Shown in pieces: positions 7,241-13,955 of a stretch of 21,280 bases of DNA. Source of the DNA: a virus. The stretch is from positions 1 through 21,280 of IMG/VR virus record IMGVR_UViG_3300004770_000140; one strand, written 5' to 3'. The position numbers and the translations under genes are program-made. How positions within the stretch are numbered: position 1 is the stretch's first letter; each line of letters starts with the position of its first letter. The notes below the pieces were generated by a model, which saw nothing but the letters and a program-made list of their open reading frames with translations, searched no databases and was not told the DNA's origin.

Positions 7241-7260
7241 CGGACATTTGTCCGCGTGGG
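7241..7260. repeat. Recurring dyad, copy 2
   Basis: Core CGGACA-TT-TGTCCG at 7241-7254 followed by GTGGG at 7256-7260. It lies in the 44-nt gap between the stop of the 529-aa gene and the start of the peptidase-like gene. A weak - strand promoter (TTGATA, 15 nt, TATAAC ending at 7259) would place it right at the transcription start. Confidence 0.8.
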
Positions 7261-8850
7261 TTATACTGCACCAGCCTCAATATCAATTTCCATTTGGTAA
7301 TGGTCTGCATCATCTTGATGACACGTTGAACCATCTGATAACGTATGCACGTTGTCCATATACACATACTCATAGTCAGTATGGCGGTCAACACTAACAA
7401 CGTAGTCCATGTGGTACACACCATCATAGGTAGATACTAATTCCTCGTTAGGATGGTAGTCATAGGTACGCTCGCACTGACCGATGTCATGGTTGTCAAT
7501 GGTATCAACCCAATAATAATCCTCGCCGACTTGTACGCACTCGTCTTGTGGGAAGTAGTCTTGATAACGTGAGCCATACGCATAGGTATAGTTATTGCTG
7601 AGGCAACACTCGCACACAGTGCAACCATCATGCTCAACGTAAGTCGTTTCGTCATCGTCAATGCTATCACCACACTCATCACACGATGTCATATTATTCT
7701 CAACGTAGCCGTTAGTCTGTGTCGCGCTGTAGTCACCACCGCCAGCTACAAGATACCGCTTGCCATTATGATGTGTTTCGCCCACAGTTTGGTCACCACC
7801 ACTGCCGTAGTCTAGGTATGGACACACGATACCCTCGCGTTCCTCTATAAACTGTAACAGTGCGCCGTCAAGGTTGGTATGCTGGTCATAGCCATGTGTC
7901 TTGAGATAGTCCAAGAGATAGCGACCTTCTGCATGACCATTCGGGTCAGGGTACACACGCAACCAGCCTTTGGCATCGCCATCCTCACGCACAATACAAC
8001 GCGCAATAATATCGTTACCAGCTTTGACATACGCTAGGCGCAACACACTATGCTCATGCGCATAGATACGTACTGCTGGCTCGCTCTGCATACAACTCTG
8101 TACACCGCCTGAATACACGTTATACCAACCATCGGGGTCATCGTGCGCCACGAACTCTACAGCCCAGCCACCACGAGAGCGCATATTGCTTGCGTGTTTC
8201 TCTGTCATGTTCTTGATGTCATTCTCGGTCAAGCGTAGCGCGGACTGATACTTGGTAAGATAGCGACCTAATCGGGTACGAACCTCGCGACCAGCGCGCA
8301 TGTGAGCAAGCGTTGGATAATAGGCTATCTGATTGATGTCCTCGGTTGATATGTGTACGTTGTGCAAGCGGTTCATTGTGATGAACGCGGTCTGCGCGTC
8401 TACATACGCGTCATGCGATGACGTAGCTGTATTGTTAGGATATGGATGTAGCTTGTTCATGATGTCAATCGCTTCCCATGTACCATCGCGGAACTTGGTT
8501 TGGGTTGCCATGTACGCTGGCTCTAGCTTGTGACCTACGTTAGGGATGATATGCTCTAGCGACTTAAAATATGTGGTATAGCTAGCCATCTCTAGTAGGG
8601 TAACAGGTTCGCGCGTTGCCTGTTTATGGACAATGGCTTTGGCTTTAGCTAGGTCGTGACCTACTTGCTGGTTGCGCGGTTTATAGTCTGTTACCCATGA
8701 GTGACGAGCATGTGACCAATGCTCGCGGTTTTCTGATTGATGTTGCTCTTTTAAGAGGTCGCGGATGACTACATGGCGATAAGGTCTATCGCCTAACTCT
8801 GCCCAACGTGAGAGTAGTTGTGTTGCTGGTACTACGCATTTGTTACACAT
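7261..8850 (-). CDS. Large unknown protein with C-terminal Zn-ribbon-like cysteines
   Basis: A 529-aa protein that I cannot assign to a family. It starts MCNKC (a CxxC at the very N-terminus). The first 200 residues are helical and basic. A middle domain contains GGVQSCMQ and a strand-rich VLRLAYV...ARCIVRED pattern. The last 140 residues are very acidic and rich in Asp and Tyr, with two cysteine pairs (CDEC and CECC, around residues 392-419) that look like a zinc ribbon. No catalytic motif is obvious. The start has CGGAGAAC upstream. It is preceded by a near-perfect promoter at 8946-8973 and by dyad copy 3. Possible roles include a host-takeover or nucleic-acid-binding protein; this is speculation. 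Confidence 0.7.
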   Translation of the reverse strand: MCNKCVVPATQLLSRWAELGDRPYRHVVIRDLLKEQHQSENREHWSHARHSWVTDYKPRNQQVGHDLAKAKAIVHKQATREPVTLLEMASYTTYFKSLEHIIPNVGHKLEPAYMATQTKFRDGTWEAIDIMNKLHPYPNNTATSSHDAYVDAQTAFITMNRLHNVHISTEDINQIAYYPTLAHMRAGREVRTRLGRYLTKYQSALRLTENDIKNMTEKHASNMRSRGGWAVEFVAHDDPDGWYNVYSGGVQSCMQSEPAVRIYAHEHSVLRLAYVKAGNDIIARCIVREDGDAKGWLRVYPDPNGHAEGRYLLDYLKTHGYDQHTNLDGALLQFIEEREGIVCPYLDYGSGGDQTVGETHHNGKRYLVAGGGDYSATQTNGYVENNMTSCDECGDSIDDDETTYVEHDGCTVCECCLSNNYTYAYGSRYQDYFPQDECVQVGEDYYWVDTIDNHDIGQCERTYDYHPNEELVSTYDGVYHMDYVVSVDRHTDYEYVYMDNVHTLSDGSTCHQDDADHYQMEIDIEAGAV

Positions 8851-8881
8851 GATATTGTTCTCCGTAATATCTGATTAAAAA

Positions 8882-8907
8882 CCCACTCGGACAAATGTCC
8901 GCGTGGG
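8882..8907. repeat. Recurring dyad, copy 3
   Basis: CCCAC, one base, CGGACA-AA-TGTCCG, one base, GTGGG: both outer and inner arms match, with a single mismatched pair between. On the - strand it is followed by TTTTT, so as RNA it would resemble an intrinsic terminator or attenuator in the leader of the 529-aa gene. The promoter at 8946-8973 lies upstream of it. Confidence 0.8.
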
Positions 8908-8945
8908 AAAGGGTTTGTCGGTCATGTCTTAACCGAACATCTATA

Positions 8946-8973
8946 ATTATACTCTGATGAGTTCTTATGTCAA
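8946..8973 (-). promoter_or_regulatory. Strong sigma70-like promoter
   Basis: On the - strand TTGACA (8968-8973), a 16-nt spacer and TATAAT (8946-8951). Both boxes match the consensus exactly. The expected start is near 8939, giving a leader of about 90 nt with the dyad in its middle before the 529-aa gene at 8850. The promoter sits immediately before the stop codon region of the small gene ending at 8975. Confidence 0.75.
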
Positions 8974-8974
8974 G

Positions 8975-9169
8975 CTATGATGTTTTATAAGACTTAATGA
9001 TGGCTTCTATATCATTACATAGTTGCTCAGTTTCGCGCCTTTCCATCGCGGTTATTTCATCCATTGTTCTACGTAATTGCGCTTGCCTCATGTGTTCATT
9101 TAAGCGAACCATTGGGTCAGACAAGTGCTTGTTTATTGCCTCTATAAACTCTGGTGAATTCATCTTCAT
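8975..9169 (-). CDS. Small helical hypothetical protein
   Basis: A 64-aa, charged, all-helical protein (MKMNSPEFIEAINKH...), with a coiled-coil-like middle (EHMRQAQLRRTMDEITAMERRE). GGGAG in the end of the upstream gene lies 6 nt before the ATG, and the two genes are 3 nt apart, so they are probably cotranscribed. No family recognised. Confidence 0.55.
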   Translation of the reverse strand: MKMNSPEFIEAINKHLSDPMVRLNEHMRQAQLRRTMDEITAMERRETEQLCNDIEAIIKSYKTS

Positions 9170-9172
9170 CGC

Positions 9173-9670
9173 TTACTCCCATTGAGCAAGTAACGCTTCA
9201 CGCTTGGCTATCTGTTCGGCGGTCAGTGGTTGCTGGTGTAGGGGTGGTTCATCGTCAGCCAGTGTAGACGTAGCTTCGCGCTTTGCAAATTGTCTTGCTT
9301 TGTGACGAACGAGTGCTAACTTTATAGCCTCATGATGCCAGCCGTACTGCTCTGCCACTGCCTCAATTGGTGCGCCCTCTGATAATGCCACTACAATATC
9401 TGCATCACGTAACTCGCGTTGATAAGGAATGAACCCATCGCGGTCAATGATGTTTGGGTTTTGGGTTCGCACTAATTCATGCAATAACTCAATCGGGTAG
9501 AAGTCGTTATATATACGATAGTATGCCGTTTGCACTTCGCGTTTCGGATTTGGATAGGCGACCTTGACTGCATCACCCACATTGAACTTTGAACGGAATA
9601 CTTTTTTGACATAAACCAAATGACTTTCATCTGCGGAAAATCCAAGAATACTTAATAAAAACTCACCCAT
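9173..9670 (-). CDS. HTH-like putative DNA-binding protein
   Basis: A 165-aa protein. I start it at 9670 (MGEFLLSILG) because AAGGAG lies 8 nt upstream. The frame is open to 9766, but that extension would cover the repeat-rich control region and has no ribosome binding site. Residues about 95-125 (SEGAPIEAVAEQYGWHHEAIKLALVRH) look like a helix-turn-helix. A basic stretch and a Gln/Pro-rich linker follow. The N-terminal part contains a strand-rich KFNVGDAVKVAYPNPKREVQ resembling a small beta-barrel. Lying directly beside a large repeat region, it could be the protein that binds there, as an autoregulator or an initiator. That role is inference. Confidence 0.6.
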   Translation of the reverse strand: MGEFLLSILGFSADESHLVYVKKVFRSKFNVGDAVKVAYPNPKREVQTAYYRIYNDFYPIELLHELVRTQNPNIIDRDGFIPYQRELRDADIVVALSEGAPIEAVAEQYGWHHEAIKLALVRHKARQFAKREATSTLADDEPPLHQQPLTAEQIAKREALLAQWE

Positions 9671-9853
9671 GCTAAAACTCCTTTTGTTGACTGTTACATA
9701 ATAGATAGACTGTAACCGTTGACAGTTACATGACAGAAGTGTATGGGTTTGGGGTTCGGTTGTCAACTATCCTGTCAACAGTAAAGCGTTACATGTTACA
9801 CAATCGTTTCAGTCTGTTACATAATAGCCAACTGTAACGGGGTTGTTTTTGGC

Positions 9854-9959
9854 ATGTTACGTTATAAGTTACCTGTAACTGCAACAAAACGTGTGACGCT
9901 CTGAGAGCATTTAATGGCGCGGTGTTACATAATAGAATTGGGTGATTTCTCGCGTTACA
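9854..9959 (+). repeat. Left arm of a large diverged inverted duplication
   Basis: This arm contains five blocks that recur, inverted and in mirror order, at 10072-10186: ATGTTACGTT (9854-9863), TTACCTGTAACTG (9869-9881), CGTGTGACGCTC (9890-9901), GCGGTGTTACA (9919-9929) and CGCGTTACA (9951-9959). The last three gaps are 8, 17 and 21 nt, exactly as in the other arm. Blocks are conserved while the gaps are not, as expected of protein-binding sites. Confidence 0.85.
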
Positions 9960-10071
9960 CAAAAAAACATATAAGGGTTAGACATTCGTGGAACGAGTGA
10001 CACATTCACGTCTTTTTATATCTCTGTTACTGTTACAGTCTATTATTATTTCTAGGTTCTATATATTTTTA

Positions 10072-10186
10072 TGTAACGCGTGCCGCGATGCTTTTTTTAC
10101 CTGTAACACCGCACTGCTATTGGCTTTGCGAGCGTCACACGAATTGTTCCAGTTACAGGTAAGTTGTTACGGTGTCAACGTAACAT
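10072..10186 (-). repeat. Right arm of the large inverted duplication
   Basis: Reverse complements of the five left-arm blocks lie at 10177-10186, 10150-10162, 10130-10141, 10102-10112 and 10072-10080. The spacing between the inner four is identical to the left arm (8, 17, 21 nt); only the outermost gap differs (14 against 5 nt). The arms are separated by 112 bp. Confidence 0.85.
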
Positions 10187-10287
10187 AGGGTATGACATCA
10201 TATGACTGTTTCGCTATCCTGTGAACTTCCCTGTAACATCGCTGAAACCCGCGCCAAATAAGGCGGCACAACTTGTATGTGAACAAT

Positions 10288-10313
10288 CCCACGCGGACAT
10301 TTGTCCGAATGGG
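10288..10313. repeat. Recurring dyad, copy 4
   Basis: CCCAC, one base, CGGACA-TT-TGTCCG, one base, ATGGG; core at 10294-10307. This is the only copy that is not just upstream of an identified - strand start. It lies between the repeat region and the leftward terminator. Confidence 0.8.
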
Positions 10314-10439
10314 ACTTGTGTTGTTTTGTTATGTCAAGAGGAAACGCGCGCGTGGTTTTCGCGTGGCGCGCACCTACGCACACACTGCGTGGTCGGGTGG
10401 CTAACTGGCTGGCTTGCTTATTGTCACTCGTTCCGACGT

Positions 10440-10470
10440 AAAAAAACCCACATCAATTAAGATGTGGGTT
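10440..10470 (-). terminator. Intrinsic terminator for leftward transcription
   Basis: On the - strand a 10-bp stem AACCCACATC/GATGTGGGTT with a 6-nt loop (10445-10470), followed by a run of seven Ts (10446-10440). It would end transcripts from the 11377-11404 promoter before they enter the repeat region. Confidence 0.8.
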
Positions 10471-10580
10471 GGTAAGTTTAACGCTGTCTGTATAATCGTT
10501 TTGAATAAAGGTTACAAAGTATTTGCATTGTCATCATTTGGTAGCACGCGTACTGATAGGATTTCATTTTCATATTAGCC

Positions 10581-10733
10581 TTAATTAAAGAAGGGTTCAG
10601 TACTTTCGTATAACTGCCCTGTGACTAGTAGCGTTAATCTTTTGTAAATCAAATCGCGCCAGCCATAAGCCATCGTGCATTTATAACAACTGTTACTATC
10701 GTAGTAGCCAATTAAGAATTTTGTTTTAGACAT
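10581..10733 (-). CDS. 50-aa hypothetical protein
   Basis: A short open frame starting MSKTKFLIGYYDSNS and ending in ESTEPFFN, with a CxxC (YKCT context, residues 16-19) and several Tyr and Trp residues. It lies between two leftward terminators, downstream of the 182-aa gene. The composition looks like protein, and the gap would otherwise be empty. However, no good ribosome binding site precedes the ATG and a hairpin lies just upstream, so it is tentative. Confidence 0.35.
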   Translation of the reverse strand: MSKTKFLIGYYDSNSCYKCTMAYGWRDLIYKRLTLLVTGQLYESTEPFFN

Positions 10734-10740
10734 GATTTTA

Positions 10741-10760
10741 ACAAGGCGGCTTTCGCCGCC
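10741..10760 (-). terminator. Weak intrinsic terminator
   Basis: On the - strand GGCGGC, GAAA loop, GCCGCC (10745-10760), followed by TTGTT. The stem is strong but the T tract is poor. It follows the stop codon of the 182-aa gene by about 10 nt and may only partly stop transcription. Confidence 0.55.
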
Positions 10761-10769
10761 CCGCCTTTC

Positions 10770-11318
10770 TTATGCTAGGATGATTTCAAGTGTTTGAATG
10801 AAAGCCGCGTAAGCTTGCTCAAATTCTTTGATTTTGCCGCTAGGAATTACATTCACAAAATCGTCTAGGTTTTTCTTTTCTTTTGCAATGAGCGCGTTAC
10901 GCAATTGCTCAATGCTGGTTGGCTTCGCTGGTGCTGGTGCGGCTGGTGCTGTTGTCGCTTCTACTTTGCCACCTGCTCGCGCCGCTCTTGCCTTTGTCGC
11001 TTTCGTGGTTTTACTTACCAGCCATTTAAACTTGGTATTGCCGCTCAAGCCTTTCACGCTACGTTGCACCCACTTGGTCGCGCTGTCAAACTTGAATTCT
11101 TTGCCTGATAATGTCGCTTGAAGCTTTTGGTATGCGACAGCCAGCTTTTTCTTTGCCGCATCTTGGTCGCGCTTGTTAGTCGCTTGAGCGATGAATTGCG
11201 CCGCTGTTACGAACTGCTCTTTAATACTTGCGCCATTGGTAGCGATACCAGCAAGCGCTTGGTCGAACTGCTCTTGTGAAACTGTTACTACAACTGCTAC
11301 TGAAGATTGCTTAGACAT
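10770..11318 (-). CDS. Hypothetical basic protein with Ala/Pro/Lys-rich linker
   Basis: A 182-aa protein of unknown function. The first 70 residues are helical (SQEQFDQALAGIATNG...). A basic stretch follows (KWLVSKTTKATKARAARAGGK, about residues 98-118), then an Ala-Pro-rich linker (TTAPAAPAPAKPT), then a C-terminal helical domain. The lysine and arginine content of the middle suggests nucleic-acid binding. It is transcribed leftward from a good promoter at 11377-11404 and ends at its own hairpin, so it is an independent, probably early, unit next to the control region. No family recognised. Confidence 0.65.
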   Translation of the reverse strand: MSKQSSVAVVVTVSQEQFDQALAGIATNGASIKEQFVTAAQFIAQATNKRDQDAAKKKLAVAYQKLQATLSGKEFKFDSATKWVQRSVKGLSGNTKFKWLVSKTTKATKARAARAGGKVEATTAPAAPAPAKPTSIEQLRNALIAKEKKNLDDFVNVIPSGKIKEFEQAYAAFIQTLEIILA

Positions 11319-11376
11319 GGTAAACCCCTTATTAAGTTAATCGCCGCCTGCATGTTTGCGCTTGGTCGATGTGTCC

Positions 11377-11404
11377 ATTATATAGAAGTATCATAAGAAG
11401 TCAA
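11377..11404 (-). promoter_or_regulatory. Strong sigma70-like promoter with flanking repeats
   Basis: On the - strand TTGACT (11399-11404), 16-nt spacer, TATAAT (11377-11382). The start would be near 11370, about 50 nt before the 182-aa gene. GTATCATAAG occurs at 11388-11397 (inside the spacer) and again at 11408-11417 (upstream of the -35 box), 20 bp apart, and dyad copy 5 follows directly. The arrangement looks like an operator pair. Confidence 0.7.
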
Positions 11405-11417
11405 TAGGTATCATAAG
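11388..11417. repeat. Two GTATCATAAG direct repeats, 20 bp apart
   Basis: Perfect 10-mers at 11388-11397 and 11408-11417. They overlap the promoter of the 182-aa gene on both sides of its -35 box and are spaced by two helical turns, so a dimeric regulator could contact both on one face of the DNA. Confidence 0.75.
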
Positions 11418-11443
11418 CCCGCGCGGACATTTGTCCGCATGGT
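11418..11443. repeat. Recurring dyad, copy 5
   Basis: CCCGC, one base, CGGACA-TT-TGTCCG, one base, ATGGT; core at 11424-11437. Here it is upstream of the -35 box of the leftward promoter, in the region between divergent genes, so it cannot be part of that gene's RNA leader. Confidence 0.8.
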
Positions 11444-11688
11444 ACAGGCGCACCCCCTACCCCCATTTTTCCTGGAATTGAGACCTTCCCCTCCCCTCTC
11501 TGTTTTAGACAAGCATCTTTCTATTCTCATGTCATGACACCCCCTGACTTTATATGAGTGGGTCTAAAATTTTTTGTGTAAAATTTTTTGGAGTTCGTTA
11601 CAAGCTACGGGTTTTGTATCGCATACGTTACAAGCAATGCGGTTTGCATAGAGTAAAAAGCAAAATATTACATGCAAGCTGCTATATG
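11444..11688. other. Intergenic control region before the terminase genes
   Basis: No gene is seen. The region holds C-rich tracts at 11452-11464 and 11488-11500 (G4 and G5 runs on the other strand). TAAAATTTTTTG occurs twice (11565-11576, 11579-11590), and CGTTACAAGC twice, exactly 30 bp apart (11596-11605, 11626-11635). Position directly before the terminase genes is where packaging sites (cos or pac) often lie, but nothing here proves one. Confidence 0.45.
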
Positions 11689-11718
11689 TTGACAAGTGAT
11701 TGATTTATGGGGTATGTT
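11689..11718 (+). promoter_or_regulatory. Possible late promoter
   Basis: TTGACA (11689-11694), 18-nt spacer, TATGTT (11713-11718). The -35 box is perfect and the -10 box fair. It overlaps the longest possible start of the small terminase gene; if it is used, translation must begin at 11726 or later. Confidence 0.45.
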
Positions 11719-12409
11719 ACGCCCTATGGCTTCGCAGAGAATACAACTATATGATTTGCTTGAAGGAGTGGTTCCATACGAACCGCATTTATTACGTACA
11801 CCAATGCGTACTGAGGACTTAATGCCTGAACAATTTGTAAGTGCAGCTGCCAAAACAGCTAAAGATATACTCCGTAGGAGTGGTGCACCCGATATCGAGG
11901 TCACCGAAGAAGATGCAGTTCATGCAGAAGAGGCATTTCAGACCTATCTCGAAGGGCAAAAAGGTTCATTGACTACTTCTAAGGTAGACAAACCTGAAGC
12001 AATTATCAAATTAGAAGCCCTAGTGACAGAGTATGACTGGAAAGTTATCCAGCATGCGGACCAAATTCGGATGATAGTGACAAATAAGTTACTGCAACTG
12101 TCAGGAAACAAAGACCCGAAGGTACAACTCAAGGCTGTAGAGCTGCTAGGCAAGCTAGCGGACGTAGGAATGTTCGTCGAGAAACAGGAAATCACCTACA
12201 AACAACGTACAGATGAAGAAATTGACGCAGCACTCAACGAAAAACTGAGCCTCCTTATCGAAGGAGACTTTGAAAAGGTAGCGGAACCACCAAAAGAAGT
12301 GGGGAATGCTTCCAAAGGTACGACCAAACCTGTAATTACTGACCCTTTAGAGGTTGCTCCCCTACCAGAAGTACCGAAAATAGACATCGGAGCGCTAATC
12401 GGTGAGTAG
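11696..12409 (+). CDS. Terminase small subunit (candidate)
   Basis: Up to 237 aa. It is assigned by position directly before the large terminase, with an 8-nt overlap, and by its central helical part (KLLQLSGNKDPKVQLKAVE near residues 133-151, then LADVGMFVEKQE). That pattern is common in small terminase subunits, which bind the packaging site on phage DNA. The start is uncertain. The GTG at 11696 lacks a ribosome binding site and lies inside a promoter-like sequence. ATG at 11726 would be nearly leaderless. ATG at 11822 (MPEQF) has GAGG just upstream. The C-terminus is acidic and proline-rich, as expected for contact with the large subunit. No clear HTH is visible by eye. Confidence 0.65.
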   Translation: MIDLWGMLRPMASQRIQLYDLLEGVVPYEPHLLRTPMRTEDLMPEQFVSAAAKTAKDILRRSGAPDIEVTEEDAVHAEEAFQTYLEGQKGSLTTSKVDKPEAIIKLEALVTEYDWKVIQHADQIRMIVTNKLLQLSGNKDPKVQLKAVELLGKLADVGMFVEKQEITYKQRTDEEIDAALNEKLSLLIEGDFEKVAEPPKEVGNASKGTTKPVITDPLEVAPLPEVPKIDIGALIGE

Positions 12410-13946
12410 CCTGAAGGAATATGTTGCAACATTACCCTATGAACAGGGAATTCAGTTCCTGGCAAACCTAAAAAAGCTGCCTGAACGTGAGCAACAAGAG
12501 ACATTAAGCCTGATTGACGAGAAAATGACCCGTGTTAAGCGTAAAGCTGCGCAAGGTGGGTTGTTAGATTTCGTAAAAGCGGTGTATCCAAACTATATGG
12601 TGGGTGCACACCATAAAAGACTAGCTAAATTACTAGAGGATGCCATTAATGGGGATAAGAAGCGCATTATTGTCAATATCGCACCCCGTATGGGTAAGTC
12701 TGAGCTGGTGTCTTACCTGTTTCCTGCTTGGTTTCTTGGACACCACCCCGACAAAAAGATTATCATGGCCACACATACTGCTGATTTGTCTACTACTTTC
12801 GGTCGTCGAGTTCGTGATTTGGTTGGTAGTAATGAGTATCGTGGTGTCTTTCCTAATGTTTCGCTAAATCAGGACGCTAAGGCGGCTGGGCAGTGGAACA
12901 CTAGCGACGGTGGTCAGTATTATGCGGCTGGTGTGGGCGGTGCGCTTGCAGGTCGTGGTGCTGACGTGTTTGTGATTGATGACCCGCACTCAGAGCAGGA
13001 AGCCAAGACAGGTAACCCCTCAGTATTTCTATCTGCATGGGAATGGTTCCAGTCTGGTCCGCTACAACGGTTGATGCCTAACGGGGTTATCATCGTGGTG
13101 ATGACACGCTGGTCTATGATGGACCTGACAGGTCAGTTAATTAATCACATGGTCAAGAATCCAGATGCCGACCAGTGGGAAGTTGTTGAATTTCCAGCGA
13201 TTTTAGACGAGAACACAGATGAAGAACGGTCATTATGGCCTGAGTTTTGGCCGCTTGAGGAACTCAAAAAGAAACGCGCTGGTATGGATACACGCTACTG
13301 GTCGAGCCAGTATTTGCAAAATCCGACTGCAGAAGGCGCTCAACTCATTAAGAAAGAATGGTGGCAGCACTGGGATGATGAAAGGCCGCCGCAGTGTGAG
13401 TATACGATTATGTCTTTGGACGCGGCTCAAGAATCCCACAACCGTGCCGACTATAACGCCGTTACAATCTGGGGCGTGTTCTTCAATGAAAAGACCAATC
13501 AGAATAATATAATCCTGCTTGATGCGTGGAAAGAACGTATGGAGTTCCCAGAACTCAAACGTAGGATGATAGCGGAGTATAAAGACTGGGAACCTGATAC
13601 GTTCCTGGTGGAGAAGAAGTCAAACGGTGCAGCGCTCTATCAGGAGCTACGTTCAATGGGCATGCCTGTTTCTGAGTACACACCAGTAAAAGATAAGATT
13701 TCTAGAGTTAACTCTATTACAGACCTGTTTGCATCAGGCATGGTCTGGGCACCGACAGATAGACGATGGGCTGGGGAAGTAATCCAGGAGTGTGCGGATT
13801 TCCCTGTAGGTACGCATGATGACTTTGTGGATAGTTGCTCACAAGCACTCATCAGGTTTAGAAAAGGTGGCTTTATCCGATTACCTAGCGATGAAGCAGA
13901 TGATGATGTATTATATCGGTATCAACGTAAAGCAGCCTATTACTAA
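12402..13946 (+). CDS. Terminase large subunit
   Basis: A 514-aa DNA-packaging motor ATPase and nuclease. Walker A is APRMGKS at residues 94-100, Walker B VFVIDDP at 189-195, with a VVMTRW coupling segment at 232-237. The C-terminal RNase H-like nuclease has SLD (D340), VEKKSNG (E404) and THDDFVD (471-477) as its acidic metal ligands. Length and motif order are normal, so the protein appears intact. It starts with GTG overlapping the end of the preceding gene by 8 nt, indicating translational coupling. It works at the portal vertex of the prohead, encoded next. Confidence 0.95.
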   Translation: MSSLKEYVATLPYEQGIQFLANLKKLPEREQQETLSLIDEKMTRVKRKAAQGGLLDFVKAVYPNYMVGAHHKRLAKLLEDAINGDKKRIIVNIAPRMGKSELVSYLFPAWFLGHHPDKKIIMATHTADLSTTFGRRVRDLVGSNEYRGVFPNVSLNQDAKAAGQWNTSDGGQYYAAGVGGALAGRGADVFVIDDPHSEQEAKTGNPSVFLSAWEWFQSGPLQRLMPNGVIIVVMTRWSMMDLTGQLINHMVKNPDADQWEVVEFPAILDENTDEERSLWPEFWPLEELKKKRAGMDTRYWSSQYLQNPTAEGAQLIKKEWWQHWDDERPPQCEYTIMSLDAAQESHNRADYNAVTIWGVFFNEKTNQNNIILLDAWKERMEFPELKRRMIAEYKDWEPDTFLVEKKSNGAALYQELRSMGMPVSEYTPVKDKISRVNSITDLFASGMVWAPTDRRWAGEVIQECADFPVGTHDDFVDSCSQALIRFRKGGFIRLPSDEADDDVLYRYQRKAAYY

Positions 13947-13955
13947 GGAATTTCT

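Larger units (their letters stand above)
9692..10240. other. Repeat-rich non-coding region, candidate replication origin or control region
   Basis: About 550 bp with no convincing gene. GTTAC or its complement GTAAC occurs more than a dozen times. GTTACATAATAG occurs three times in the same orientation (9693-9704, 9816-9827, 9924-9935). A/T-rich stretches lie near the centre (around 10013-10070). A large inverted duplication occupies 9854-10186 and is listed separately. Such arrays are typical of origins bound by an initiator or of multi-site regulatory regions. No polymerase or initiator gene of known type is in the window to prove it. Confidence 0.6.
10241..10580. other. Non-coding stretch
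   Basis: No gene is supported. It contains dyad copy 4 (10288-10313), a GC-rich patch with GCGCGC repeated around 10345-10372 that could form a hairpin, and a terminator for leftward transcription at 10440-10470. Short open frames here lack ribosome binding sites and look non-coding. Confidence 0.5.

Noticed and set aside
9671-9766. N-terminal extension of the HTH-like gene
   Set aside because: The frame is open, but it covers repeats of the control region, has no ribosome binding site, and a good one serves the ATG at 9670.
9692-10240. CRISPR array
   Set aside because: Repeats are short, unevenly spaced and partly inverted; there are no regular spacers and no cas genes.
9988-10460. Short frames (66 and 79 codons on +, 61 codons on -) in the control region
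   Set aside because: They cross the inverted duplication, dyad or terminator, lack ribosome binding sites and have odd compositions rich in Cys, His or Trp.
5421-11443. The five dyads as ordinary intrinsic terminators
   Set aside because: Only copy 3 is followed by a T run, and copy 5 lies upstream of the promoter of its nearest gene; a DNA-binding site explains all five better.
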